Made by a program: the position numbers and the translations under genes. Positions 32,611 to 42,069 of a stretch of 64,000 bases of DNA are shown piece after piece. Source of the stretch: Galaxea fascicularis (Eukaryota > Cnidaria > Anthozoa > Scleractinia > Euphylliidae); contig OX419338.1 of assembly GCA_948470475.1 (NCBI GenBank), positions 32,528,382 through 32,592,381 of the forward strand, in the 5' to 3' direction. The notes under the pieces are model-generated. The model saw only the letters and a list, made by a program, of their open reading frames with translations. It was not told the DNA's origin and made no database searches. Every line of letters begins with the position of its first letter. Within the stretch, counting starts at the first letter, position 1.

Positions 32611-35600
32611 TTCCTGGAATCGACTGTGTGAAAAAATTTTGAACTAAAAAAATGACCTTTATGTAAATGAGTCTATAACGTTCAATTAAAATATTGTTCT
32701 GACTGATGCATTCGTGAACTGTACGTCAACCGAAACTATTTGTAACGCTCCAGAAACCAGCAATTTTACATCCGAGAACGGGGCCCGTGGAGCAGTTTTA
32801 TAGCACGGTAGTCACTTCTGCCTCTTTAATTGAAGGGCCGAAGGGAACTGGCTCTAAAAATGGTTAAAGGAAAAGTCATAAATTAGGATTTTTTCCCGCG
32901 AGGTCCGCCAGCTGTAGCCGACCCCTATTTCTTTTTATTTTACCAATTAAAATTTACTATTTTTTCCCACAAAAAGGGGGGGGGGGGGGGGGGGCCCTCG
33001 CTTAGCTGATGAACTTCTCTAGCTTGGGGAAGGCTAACTGAGGTTTATTTGGAGGCGCCTTTATGAGAGACGATCAAGGGTTATTAAGAATTCAAATATG
33101 CAACATTTCACAACGTTAAACAATAACACATTCAGCGGCCTTTAATGTAGCTAATTGGTTTCTACGGGGATACAAAGGAGATTCGAACTAACAAAAGAGC
33201 CCGGGAGCAAAAACTTGGACGCAAGATGTGGTTTATAAATTTTTAAGGCGAGTGCTTTGTTCATTACCATAACGGAAAACCTATCGAATAGCGAACGTTC
33301 GGGCACACTTCCATTATTTGCAATAAACTATCGTGCGTATGGGGGAATCGATTAAAAATATTTCACATATCATGTCAACAGAATACCTAAGCAAGGTTTA
33401 GTCTTAATGAATTCAACGCAATTATAACCATCACCGCCTTAAATAGTCACTCAGAAACTGAGGCATTACAAATAAGGTAATATTATTGGTTGAAACGGGA
33501 AGAAATATAATGAATTTGCTTCGGTCTTTGTGAAGACAAAAACAAATATTAGTGTCTAGAAAGTGAACAATTAATTGAAATTCCACGCTTCGCGATCTGT
33601 TTCCTGGACTAACGAGTTTTGGCGAAATTGTCTTCACTGATCATGATTTACGAATGTCTCTTTTCACGTTAAGGATTTTTTTTCCTCTCGAAATTAAAGC
33701 GCAACAAAGAAATGTTAGCAAGGTTATTAATTAGTTAGGAGATCCAATTGTTATTATGATGCAGAAAATTAAACCCAGTTCTTCCATTTGTTGATGAAAT
33801 CAATGGGCAATTTTTTCACGATTTGTACATCTCACGGGGATGCTAATTATTTCGTGCGATTTTCAGTTTGCCATTTTTCAAAATTAAAGGCTTAATTTTT
33901 TACCTCGCTTTTCTGGATCGGGCGCGTCAAATTCATGCAGTACAGTCTGTCTGGAGATAAGAATCGAGATAAAAATGAAGGTTGCTGACTCTTAAGGCCA
34001 TTCATCTCTCAAATTAAAGACCATTAATGTCTTCAGTTTGTGAGGCCCGCGGACTGATTTAATGCGAAATCAACTTAAATTTTGAACTCTCTTGTTCCTT
34101 GTGCCTCATCGAATTTGATTCCGTGACTGCAAGTGTAGTATTTGAAATAAGGGGCCATAGCTTACAGCAGGAGACGGTTCCCGCTAACAGAGAGCACCTT
34201 AATTATCAAAAATCTGTGCGTTCCGTAATGAATCAGTGTCGCTTGCATTAGAGGAAGTTTCCTCTTTGCTCTTGACTTGGTTAATTAGAGAGGAAAATGT
34301 TTGTGTAAAGCCGAGTTCAAGGGAGAAAAATACGTTCAAAAGCTGTAATGGCACAAATTAAAGTAAAAAAAAAAAAATTACGAATGCAATCATCTTTACC
34401 AAACAAAAACCAAGCTAAGTTCTGCGTACGGTCGTAAACCACTAACGCTTCGATCTTGCGTGATTTGTATTCTGGAAGCTTCGCTCTCTCCTCGAGTTTA
34501 ATTTTAAACTTGCGCCACATCGATTGGAAAATTCGAAAACTTTATTGGTCAATTTTGCGTAACACGTTGCCAGTGAATTCAAAGGAAGAATACCTTAAGG
34601 TTACTAAAGATGGTTTTATCGGTGGTGTTTACTGTAGTTGGATTACACAGGGGTAAAAAGATCTTATTCATGCAGCTTAAAAAGACTTACCTTCGGCTAA
34701 CGGCAGTGGTCTGATGTTGGACGTTAATCGAAGTGTATCTATAACCGACTTGTGCCGGGAATCAGTACGCCGATCTTAGTGCAGGGAAACGGTTTGAAGT
34801 GAGTCAGCCGGAATTTTGACGCGTGACAAACGTAATTATTCTTGCTTGAACGATAGCGGTCTCTTCTTTTCTTGTTTAAAAAAGAGCTGCCGAGTCGCAC
34901 CGTTGTTTGCCGGATGACTTGAGAGAATACGCAACTTCAAAACAAACCGTATTAACATGATCTGCCTGACGTCGTTTTAACTGATGACCGAGCACTTGAT
35001 ATGCCAATCACGTATTCATGTCAGGCTAGTGGTATATTCACATGGACACTTCATGTTTTTTAATCGATGTTTTAAAAAAAATCGGAGAAAAATTCCGCGC
35101 ACTAGAAATTTCATTCGATTCAAGCCGTCTTTTTTTTTAAAGTGATTTTCTTTGCTTTTTGCACGATTTGATGAGGCGTGCGGGTTTAAAACAACTGAAC
35201 AATATTGTGAGAATTGAAGATAGGTCCAATGCCGTTTTAACTATGGTGATCAAGCGATGGAAATGACAAACACTCACATATGGCTACTGAAACGATTTTG
35301 TGATTAACTCACTTAGCAGCCTACTTTACCTTCCATTAAAAGCCTGACAAGCAATTGGCTGAGGAAAGACCTCCTGCTGTCAAAAGCCTCTGAAACTGTA
35401 AAAGCGTAGAAACCCTTTGCCCTTCGAGATGAAATTATGGATGTTTGAATTAAATTATGTTCGTATGTTGACAGAATTTTTGCAAGCAAAAGCATGGAAA
35501 CACAGATGTACGACAAGCGTGCAGGTGGTAAAACCAACTGAAGAAAAATTCATCAAGGAAATAGGATTGATATATCGTAACTGGAAATAAAATATATCGG

Positions 35601-37429
35601 CAATTCTTTATACAGCGAATAAAAAAAAAAGAGGAAAAAACGTCATGTACAAATAAACAAACTTCTTTGCAATGTTCTCATCCTTCAAGTATTTTTTTGA
35701 GAGTAGTTATTATCACCTTGGCAACAGCTTACGCGCTGAGGGTAATTTTGTCATAAGGGTAACAACAGAAGACCAGACTGATGATCGAGTCTTCCTTCTC
35801 AAAATAATCGTTTTCCTCAAGGTAAAATGTCTTGTTAAGGGGAATTCAATTTCGACTAGCGAACTTGCGTGCGTGATTGTACAGCATGTTTCTGAGCACT
35901 GAGTGGCCAACAACACTTGACATTTTTTTTAGAGACAAATCTCCTTGGTTATAAACTAATGTATTGTGATTCAAATGAGGAATAAAAGACTTGCGAACTA
36001 CCATCTTGCCAAAGAAAACTTGTTGACCATGTGCTGAATAAAAGACGTTCATCGTAACCTACATGGTAGGCTGGGAGGGTCATGCAATTTGCAAATGACG
36101 CTCCCCCAAATAGTCCCTGAAGTACGTGAAACTGCCAAAGATAAATTCTCGAACTTGTTCGTAAGCACAGGCCGCTTATGTAGTCGCCACCTAGAGGAAT
36201 TAGCGATGATTTTACATGAACAAATCATCGCCAAAAGCTTGTGACATAAACAACTTAAATTTGCAGTGGGTAAGTGTTCTACACTGAAAATTAGCTCGTG
36301 CAGCGACTGAGCACATACAGCACTTCTGGAAAAATTGAGAATACATGGAGCTCAAGTTGCAGTCACGCAGGCCAAACTTTGCTTCACTTTGGTAAGAAAT
36401 GGCATATGAAGTCATCCGATCAGCCCGTCGCAAAGGTTCGGACCCAAGCCTCCGCATAGGGCTTTGCTCGCTTGGTTAAAGCGTTGAGGGTTGGGAACGA
36501 GGCCCATTGAAATCACATATACAACCACTGCTCAAAATGTTTCATTTTTCGAGTGGTATTACTGTCTACAGGCATAACAATCAGTAGATCATACATAATT
36601 AGTGAGACATACCAAGTAACTGCTGAACACTAGACAAAAAAAAAAAATCTCTAGACTTATCTCGCTGTCCATAATGGTCAGAAGTGGCATTTGTGACACA
36701 GAAGCCTTTTTTTAGCTAGATATTTAGTGGATACCATACCTAGTAGCGAAGATGATGTTGGCAATTACCACGCCTTAACGGGGGTTTAGTGGGTTTAGTT
36801 GTTTGCCTCCCTTTCCTATTAAACTCGGCAGATTCAAACTAAATTTGATTGTCTTCCTCATCATTTACTTCTGATCATTTTACAAAAATGCAAATAACCA
36901 TTACCGGTTTTTGCCGCGGAGTCTTGAGTTGAAAGGAAATCCGTTGACAACTACAAGTACCTAAAATGGGAGGTCCAGTTAAATTTTTGATCAGTTTTGG
37001 AGAGGGCCGGGGATAGAAAAACGCTGGAATAGAAAATTCTGATCGTGGAGGACAGGGGTAAAATTAAGGTACTATCTTAGTTAAGCTCCGTGGAAAATTA
37101 GAAAAAGGCAAATAGCATGGAAAACCCGTAAGGAAATGTGATATGAATGAAAGTGAATGGTGAATTGGTGTTTCCAAGGTATAAGCGCCCGAACAAACAA
37201 ACGTTTCAGCCAAAATGCATGTGGGCTTTGCCAGCTCGAGGGGTCTGCTTTTCGATAGAGTGTTTTAGAGTAAAATGTCATTTCTAGCCAGTCTTGAAAA
37301 GGTTAATCAACCGTAATGTAGTGCACAGTGTTCTAAATAGCACAAAATCAAGACTGCCCTTTTACTATTCGCATGGGATCTTACGCTCAACTTCATGATA
37401 ATCCGCACAAGAATTTGGTTTGTCATCGG
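32611..37429. other. Right end of unit B and following unique DNA, no gene seen
   Basis: The part up to 33533 matches unit A and includes a poly-G run at 32977-32994. From 33534 onward the sequence is single-copy within the window. I see no exon with conserved motifs, RNA gene or transposon end; short open frames here look like chance. Confidence 0.45.
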
Positions 37430-37511
37430 AGTTGATAATAACAATTGACCACCGTACAGGGATTCTAGAAGCTGATTTTTCGAGCGTTAGCTCTTCGTCA
37501 GAGCGAATCAT
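37430..37511 (-). mobile_element. Penelope-like element 3' fragment
   Basis: Read on the minus strand this has GCTCTGACGAAGAGCTAACG followed by CTCGAAA and, after a gap, a GTACGGTGGTCAATTGTTAT segment. I associate this conserved 3' region with Penelope-like retroelements. Only the tail remains. Confidence 0.45.
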
Positions 37512-38574
37512 CATGATGATGGTCAGTTTGATAAGTCCGTTTCTAAAGACAAATTTCGTGGAGATATGTCTGAGACGTCTAATGTTATTTCAGTGAGTTC
37601 GCAGCTTTTCCCGAAAAGAACAAATGCTGTCAGTCAAACGTCAGAATCAATCGCTCTCGAACATCTGAGAAACCTTCAAAGTAAACATTAGTGTGTCTTA
37701 TAAAATGCCCTTATTAATAAAGATTCCTTGTTCGCGGATCTGTAACCCAGGTGCTTTATCTTCATCGACAAAAATATAATACTACTTCGGTTTACTAACT
37801 AAAATACAGCTTGAAAAAGGAAAAAACAAACGCCGTTTGAAATTAGAGTAAACTCAAACTTAATTCTCGGTGCCGTGAAACTATTTAAAATCGAGTTTTC
37901 CGATGTATGTAGTCGCTACGTTCGGAGAAAGATACAGCCCTGCAACATATTATATTGCAATGTAAGCCGAACGTAATTTGGATGCATGAGCATTTACAAG
38001 GCGTGCAAAAGAGAGGTGATTGCGCCCAGTATGAAAGCATCATAACCAAAAGAAAAAAAAAGAGAAAGAAAAAAGAGATGTTTTAAGATGTATCCATGAG
38101 ATGCATAGATAAGAGCTCAGCAATAAAAACTTGAAGAGCCTTAAAATTATCACAGTAATAAATAGAGAATTTCTTACCAACGTGATGGACATACTGAGCC
38201 AAATATTCTGCTAGAAAATTTCCATAACTGTTAAAAAAAATGATCGTTCGGCAGTGTCATGCAATTTACATAGAAAATATCAAAAACATAATGGACTGTT
38301 GTTTGTTTAATACGCAACAACTGGTTGTCTGTGTTTCTAATGTTCGACTAATTGGTTATCGGAACTTCTCGCATAAAGAATAGAACTTGGAACTACTTTT
38401 TTGCAGTTTGCGTTGACGGTTACTGTCGAAAAAATACATGTTTCAGTTAATGCAAAATCACCATCACGTCTACCGCTTTCATTGCCAAGACGCCATCTGC
38501 CGACATTCAGATCTGTGCATTATGGATACTACGTTATTCATTGCGGACCTAATGGCCTAAAGTCAGTTCCCCGC
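37512..38574. other. No feature seen
   Basis: AT-rich DNA without a recognisable gene or repeat on either strand. Confidence 0.4.
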
Positions 38575-38660
38575 AAGTCTTCTGTAGTCCGGTGGTAGAG
38601 CGTCCGAATCGAAACTAAGGTCATCTGTTCTACTTCTGTTAGTGTCACCACAAAAAGGGA
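38575..38660 (+). mobile_element. Possible decayed tRNA-derived SINE head
   Basis: TAGTCCGGTGGTAGAGCGTCC resembles a tRNA A-box region as found in SINEs. The expected B box downstream (near 38622-38640) is badly decayed. Weak evidence only. Confidence 0.3.
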
Positions 38661-38705
38661 TTAGCTCGGACGCCTCTCTAAAAATGCTTCTTACAAGATG
38701 ACAGT

Positions 38706-39217
38706 CAGGGGCACAAAACGAATCTGTTCCTCACTTTATCTGTTCCCCCGAGGTATTGTGCTGGCTGGGAAAATATCAGTTATTTCCCGGAGTTGGTTAT
38801 GAAATTTCTTTCTGCTGATGGTTTCGGTTGGTAGTTACTGAAGTGTGGTAGCAGTGTGAGTGTTGCTAGCTGGCGAAATGTGGATTGTTGTGAGAAATTT
38901 GTGTCTCCTCTTTCTCCCCCCCCCCCCCCAACTGAATGTTTGATTTGAGGGCTTTTGCCACGCCCATTTTGGCTTACGACATATGAAATTGTCTTTTTTG
39001 TTGTTGTGCAGGGTGCTCAATTTGCACCTGGCTGGGAAACCAACCAATTTTATCTAGCTGGCTGGGAAATATCTTGTGTGTCTTGCTGGCAAAAAGGAAC
39101 AGATATTTTTTTCCCAGCAATATTAAAAAAGACCTGAAAATGCCTGAATAACATTTAGTGTTATTAACTGGGGTATAATAATGCATTTTTCAACAAATTG
39201 GTCGTTTTGTGCCCCTG
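38706..39217. mobile_element. 512-bp hAT-like non-autonomous element
   Basis: The ends are perfect 16-bp inverted repeats, CAGGGGCACAAAACGA at 38706 and its complement ending at 39217. They are flanked by the direct repeat GACAGT (38700-38705 and 39218-39223). The interior repeats a CTGGCTGGGAAA motif several times. CAGGGG ends point to the hAT superfamily; the visible duplication is 6 bp rather than the usual 8. No transposase. Confidence 0.75.
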
Positions 39218-39342
39218 GACAGTTCGTCTGTTGAAATCATTTTTCAGAAATGGGAATTTTCATATAATTTCGTGATGTTCGCCAAAGTTCAATTAGCATG
39301 ACAAAACATTTAGTAGCTGTGATCCCCGCTATATATTTATAT

Positions 39343-39762
39343 TTAGTAAAATTCAACTAGTGGTCTGTTATCAATGCTGCGTTCTGATTGGTTGAGCTAC
39401 TAGTAGGCTATTTGTTATAGCCCACTAGTAGCGAAAAGCGCCGGCTTTGAAAACCAAAACAATGGCGGCTGAATCGCGTTTTACTGAAGTTTCGGACGAG
39501 TATTTGAGCTCATTATGACATAAATCTATACCAAAATCTACAAAGAAAACAACTAAATATGGAATGAAGATATTTAACGGTAGGAATTAATGCACAAAAT
39601 AAATTTGAACTGTTGACAAATGTTGCCGTATTTGTAATGTTTTGGCGGCAAATAAGAATTAAAGTCTAGCTTTAACTAGCGACAGATGTTTTGTCTCGAT
39701 ATAATTTTGACCAATTAGTCGGATTTTACTAAAACGATTATTCCTCTCACCCTCATGGCCAC

Positions 39763-39793
<31 letters not shown>

Positions 39794-39810
39794 ATGGGCT
39801 ATTGACTCAG

Positions 39811-39836
<26 letters not shown>
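39343..39836. mobile_element. Inverted-repeat element with hairpin tail, copy 1
   Basis: Body 39343-39734 is bounded by TAGTAAAATTCAACTAG and the complementary TAGTCGGATTTTACTA. It is followed by a hairpin (39736-39836) with about 48-bp arms containing ATTATTCCTC and GAGTCAATAGCCCAT. A related copy is at 59549-60023. The ORF that copy carries is broken here by a TGA after AAESRFTEVSDEYLSSL. Confidence 0.65.
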
Positions 39837-39845
<9 letters not shown>

Positions 39846-40104
39846 AACTTGTATCTTCTTGCAGACATCAAAGAAAGTACATTCTTAAGTATGATTAATT
39901 TACATTAAGCAGCGCGCACGTGCATTTTCAAATTTTCAAATTAGCATCTGTTGGCAGTGTTGCGCGATCATGTTGCGATGTAAACCGTTAACGATAGCCC
40001 AGTGTGTACGGGGATTAACTGATGAGTGGACTAACTCTGTTGGTCTACGAAACAAATTTGTATTAAACTCCGTATGTACTCATATTGAGTAGCTCATCTA
40101 CTAT

Positions 40105-40106
<2 letters not shown>
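39837..40106. other. No feature seen
   Basis: Short unremarkable stretch between the hairpin element and the TA-rich palindrome region. Confidence 0.4.

Positions 40107-40135
<29 letters not shown>
40107..40135. repeat. TA microsatellite, left border of palindromic region
   Basis: About fourteen TA units. Further TA runs lie at 40353-40414 and 41416-41440, so TA repeats bound and divide the nested inverted-repeat region. Confidence 0.9.
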
Positions 40136-40139
<4 letters not shown>

Positions 40140-40193
40140 GTAAAATTGATCTTCGTAAAACAGTGCTCAATGCATAGAAGCAGAGCGAAGTAT

Positions 40194-40330
40194 ATGTTTC
40201 GGGAGAAAAATCAAATAAACTACAAGGTTATCCCTACAAGCCTGTTTCGTGGTTGCCGACTCAATCTGATGAGTGATGAGTGGGCAACCAGGGATGACCT
40301 TGTAGTTTATTTGATTTTTCTCCCACAACA
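40194..40330. repeat. Palindrome with two partial hammerhead-like motifs
   Basis: Arms of about 34 bp or more (GGGAGAAAAATCAAATAAAC at the left, its complement at the right) enclose about 50 bp. The plus strand of the right arm has CTGATGAGTG then TGAGTGGGCAACCA, the first half of a small hammerhead ribozyme core. The minus strand of the left arm has GGCAACCACGAAACAGG, the second half. Each arm therefore keeps what the other has lost; neither is a complete ribozyme. Such hammerheads occur in Penelope-like elements and retrozymes. Confidence 0.5.
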
Positions 40331-40350
40331 TATATATTTTCCTTTACTTT

Positions 40351-40352
<2 letters not shown>

Positions 40353-40414
<62 letters not shown>
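40353..40414. repeat. TA microsatellite inside a palindrome
   Basis: About thirty TA units flanked by CCTTTACTTTCTTA on the left and its exact complement on the right, so the whole segment is self-complementary. Confidence 0.9.
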
Positions 40415-40416
<2 letters not shown>

Positions 40417-40471
40417 AAAGTAAAGGAAACCCAACACTGGACAACTTCTGGAGAAATTGAAAAACTGTAAT

Positions 40472-40544
40472 TGCCCTGAGCGGGATTTGAACCCACGTCC
40501 CCCTGATCGCTAGTTGGGTGTGATGACCACTACACTATCAGGAC
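40472..40544 (-). tRNA. tRNA-like sequence, anticodon position AGC, copy 1 (probable pseudogene)
   Basis: The 73-base sequence folds with a full 7-bp acceptor stem (GTCCTGA with TCAGGGC), a D arm with AGTGGTCA loop, and a T arm with a TTCAAAT loop and 5-bp stem. Internal A and B boxes are good. The anticodon stem has two mismatches, which argues against a working tRNA. AGC would read Ala, but the body looks more like Val or Glu tRNAs. Either a degenerate tRNA or the head of a tRNA-derived repeat. Confidence 0.5.
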
Positions 40545-40848
40545 AACCCCGCTGGCAACGAGGCTGATAAATCACTTAATGTATGGCATTCTCCGTGGTA
40601 CTCCCTAAGGGCCAGTTTTTCCGTGTGATAACGCTGGATCAACATGTGATTCACAGGCGGACAAGGGTAATTAATGTAAAGAGTAAGTTAAGTAGGTCCC
40701 TTGAGCCAACAGCGTATCACCTCCAGGAGGATCGCAAATGGATTTACAGTCCAAGTTGAGGAGAAATTATGAAAGAAAGTAAAGGAAACCCAAGAATGCC
40801 ACACATTAAGTGATTTATCAGCCTCGTTGCCTCGTTGCCAGCGGGGTT

Positions 40849-40921
40849 GTCCTGATAGTGTAGTGGTCATCACACCCAACTAGCGATCAGGGGGACGTGG
40901 GTTCAAATCCCGCTCAGGGCA
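40849..40921 (+). tRNA. tRNA-like sequence, anticodon position AGC, copy 2 (probable pseudogene)
   Basis: Same 73 bases as at 40472-40544, opposite strand, with the same mismatched anticodon stem. It lies in the first direct repeat unit; its leader has an extra CTCGTTGC duplication. Confidence 0.5.
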
Positions 40922-41193
40922 ATTACAGTTTTTCAATTTCTCCAGAAGTTGTCCAGTGTTGGGTTTCCTTTACTTTCTTTCATAATTTCTCCTCAACTTG
41001 GACTGTGAATCCATTTGCGATCCTCCTGGAGGTGATACGCTGTTGGCTCAAGGGACCTACTTAACTTACTCTTTACATTAATTACCCTTGTCCGCCTGTG
41101 AATCACATGTTGATCCAGCGTTATCACACGGAAAAACTGAAAAAAAGAATGCCACACATTAAGTGATTTATCAGCCTCGTTGCCAGCGGGGTT

Positions 41194-41266
41194 GTCCTGA
41201 TAGTGTAGTGGTCATCACACCCAACTAGCGATCAGGGGGACGTGGGTTCAAATCCCGCTCAGGGCA
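41194..41266 (+). tRNA. tRNA-like sequence, anticodon position AGC, copy 3 (probable pseudogene)
   Basis: Identical to copy 2, 345 bp downstream in the next repeat unit. No T-run terminator follows closely; the next bases are AATTACAG. Confidence 0.5.
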
Positions 41267-41508
41267 ATTACAGTTTTTCAATTTCTCCAGAAGTTGTCCA
41301 GTGTTGGGTTTCCTTTACTTTCTTTCATAATTTCTCCTCAACTTGGACTGTGAATCCATTTGCGATCCTCCTGGAGGTGATACGCTGTTGGCTCAAGGGA
41401 CCTACTTAACTTACTCTATATATATATATATATATATATAACTAGCACAATGGAGAATGGGATTTCGTTTTTTTTTATTATTATTATTTTTTCCGTTTTC
41501 AACGCTGT

Positions 41509-41815
41509 ATTACGGAGTTGAAGCAACGACGACGGCGACGGCAACGAGAGCGTCATTTCAAAATTTAACTTCTCGTTTTCAAAACGTTTTCGCCATTATT
41601 CCAATTTGTTTAACATATAAAATGCGGGCGAGCTGCCCAGGGTCTAAATTACTGTGAACGATGTAAAAGCAAAGAAAAAGAAAGAAAATTTTGTGGTAAT
41701 ACGCTCACGTGCTCGAGAAAACCCAAAATTTGGTCATTTCACGTTGTTGTTTTGCAGAGGACGGTAAAGAAATGTACCAAAATGTAAAACGCACGTGCAG
41801 AGCGACTGTTTTTAG
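41509..41815 (+). mobile_element. MITE of the GACGGCGACGGCAACGAG family, truncated
   Basis: The left end GGAGTTGAAGCAACGACGACGGCGACGG and interior (AATTTGTTTAACAT, CACGTTGTTG, GCAGAGGAC) match the complete copy at 52026-52366. The right inverted end is not present. Confidence 0.55.
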
Positions 41816-42069
41816 CCGAGCGCCGTGCGCGTAAGTAACACATGTCATATCTATAAAAAGTAAGAGCACGCGTGTGTCGCGCATGCTCAAATGCCAATCT
41901 TGTCGACTCAAAAGTTTTAAAGTTTCGTAACTTTAGTCGCTTATATTTCCGCTTTCGCTCGGTAGATTTTTTTCATCTTTTCGGTAACAACTAAGATCAA
42001 TTGGCTCCGTATATTTATAACTTCTGTTTTAAACAATTTATGTACCCAAAACTTTATAAAGGCTCTTGT

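Larger units (their letters stand above)
20281..33533. repeat. Tandem segmental duplication, unit B
   Basis: Second copy of unit A, shorter because it lacks the 5.4-kb composite element, the 493-bp captured exon, the 191-bp MITE and about 260 bp downstream of the minus-strand small-protein gene (unit A 679-935). It has its own insertions at 25050-25200, about 29303-29798 and 30639-30662. Its true left edge may be before 20281 because unit A is cut by the window. Confidence 0.93.
40427..41417. repeat. Three units of a 345-bp tRNA-containing repeat, one inverted
   Basis: The unit consists of a leader (GCCACACATTAAGTGATTTA), a tRNA-like core and a trailer (CCAGTGTTGGGTTTCC through GTGATACGCTGTTGGC). 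It occurs once inverted (40427-40794) and twice in direct tandem (from 40795 and from about 41144, period 345 bp). The last is cut by a TA run at 41416. The copies are almost identical, so the amplification is recent or homogenised, or an assembly artefact at a palindrome. Confidence 0.75.
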
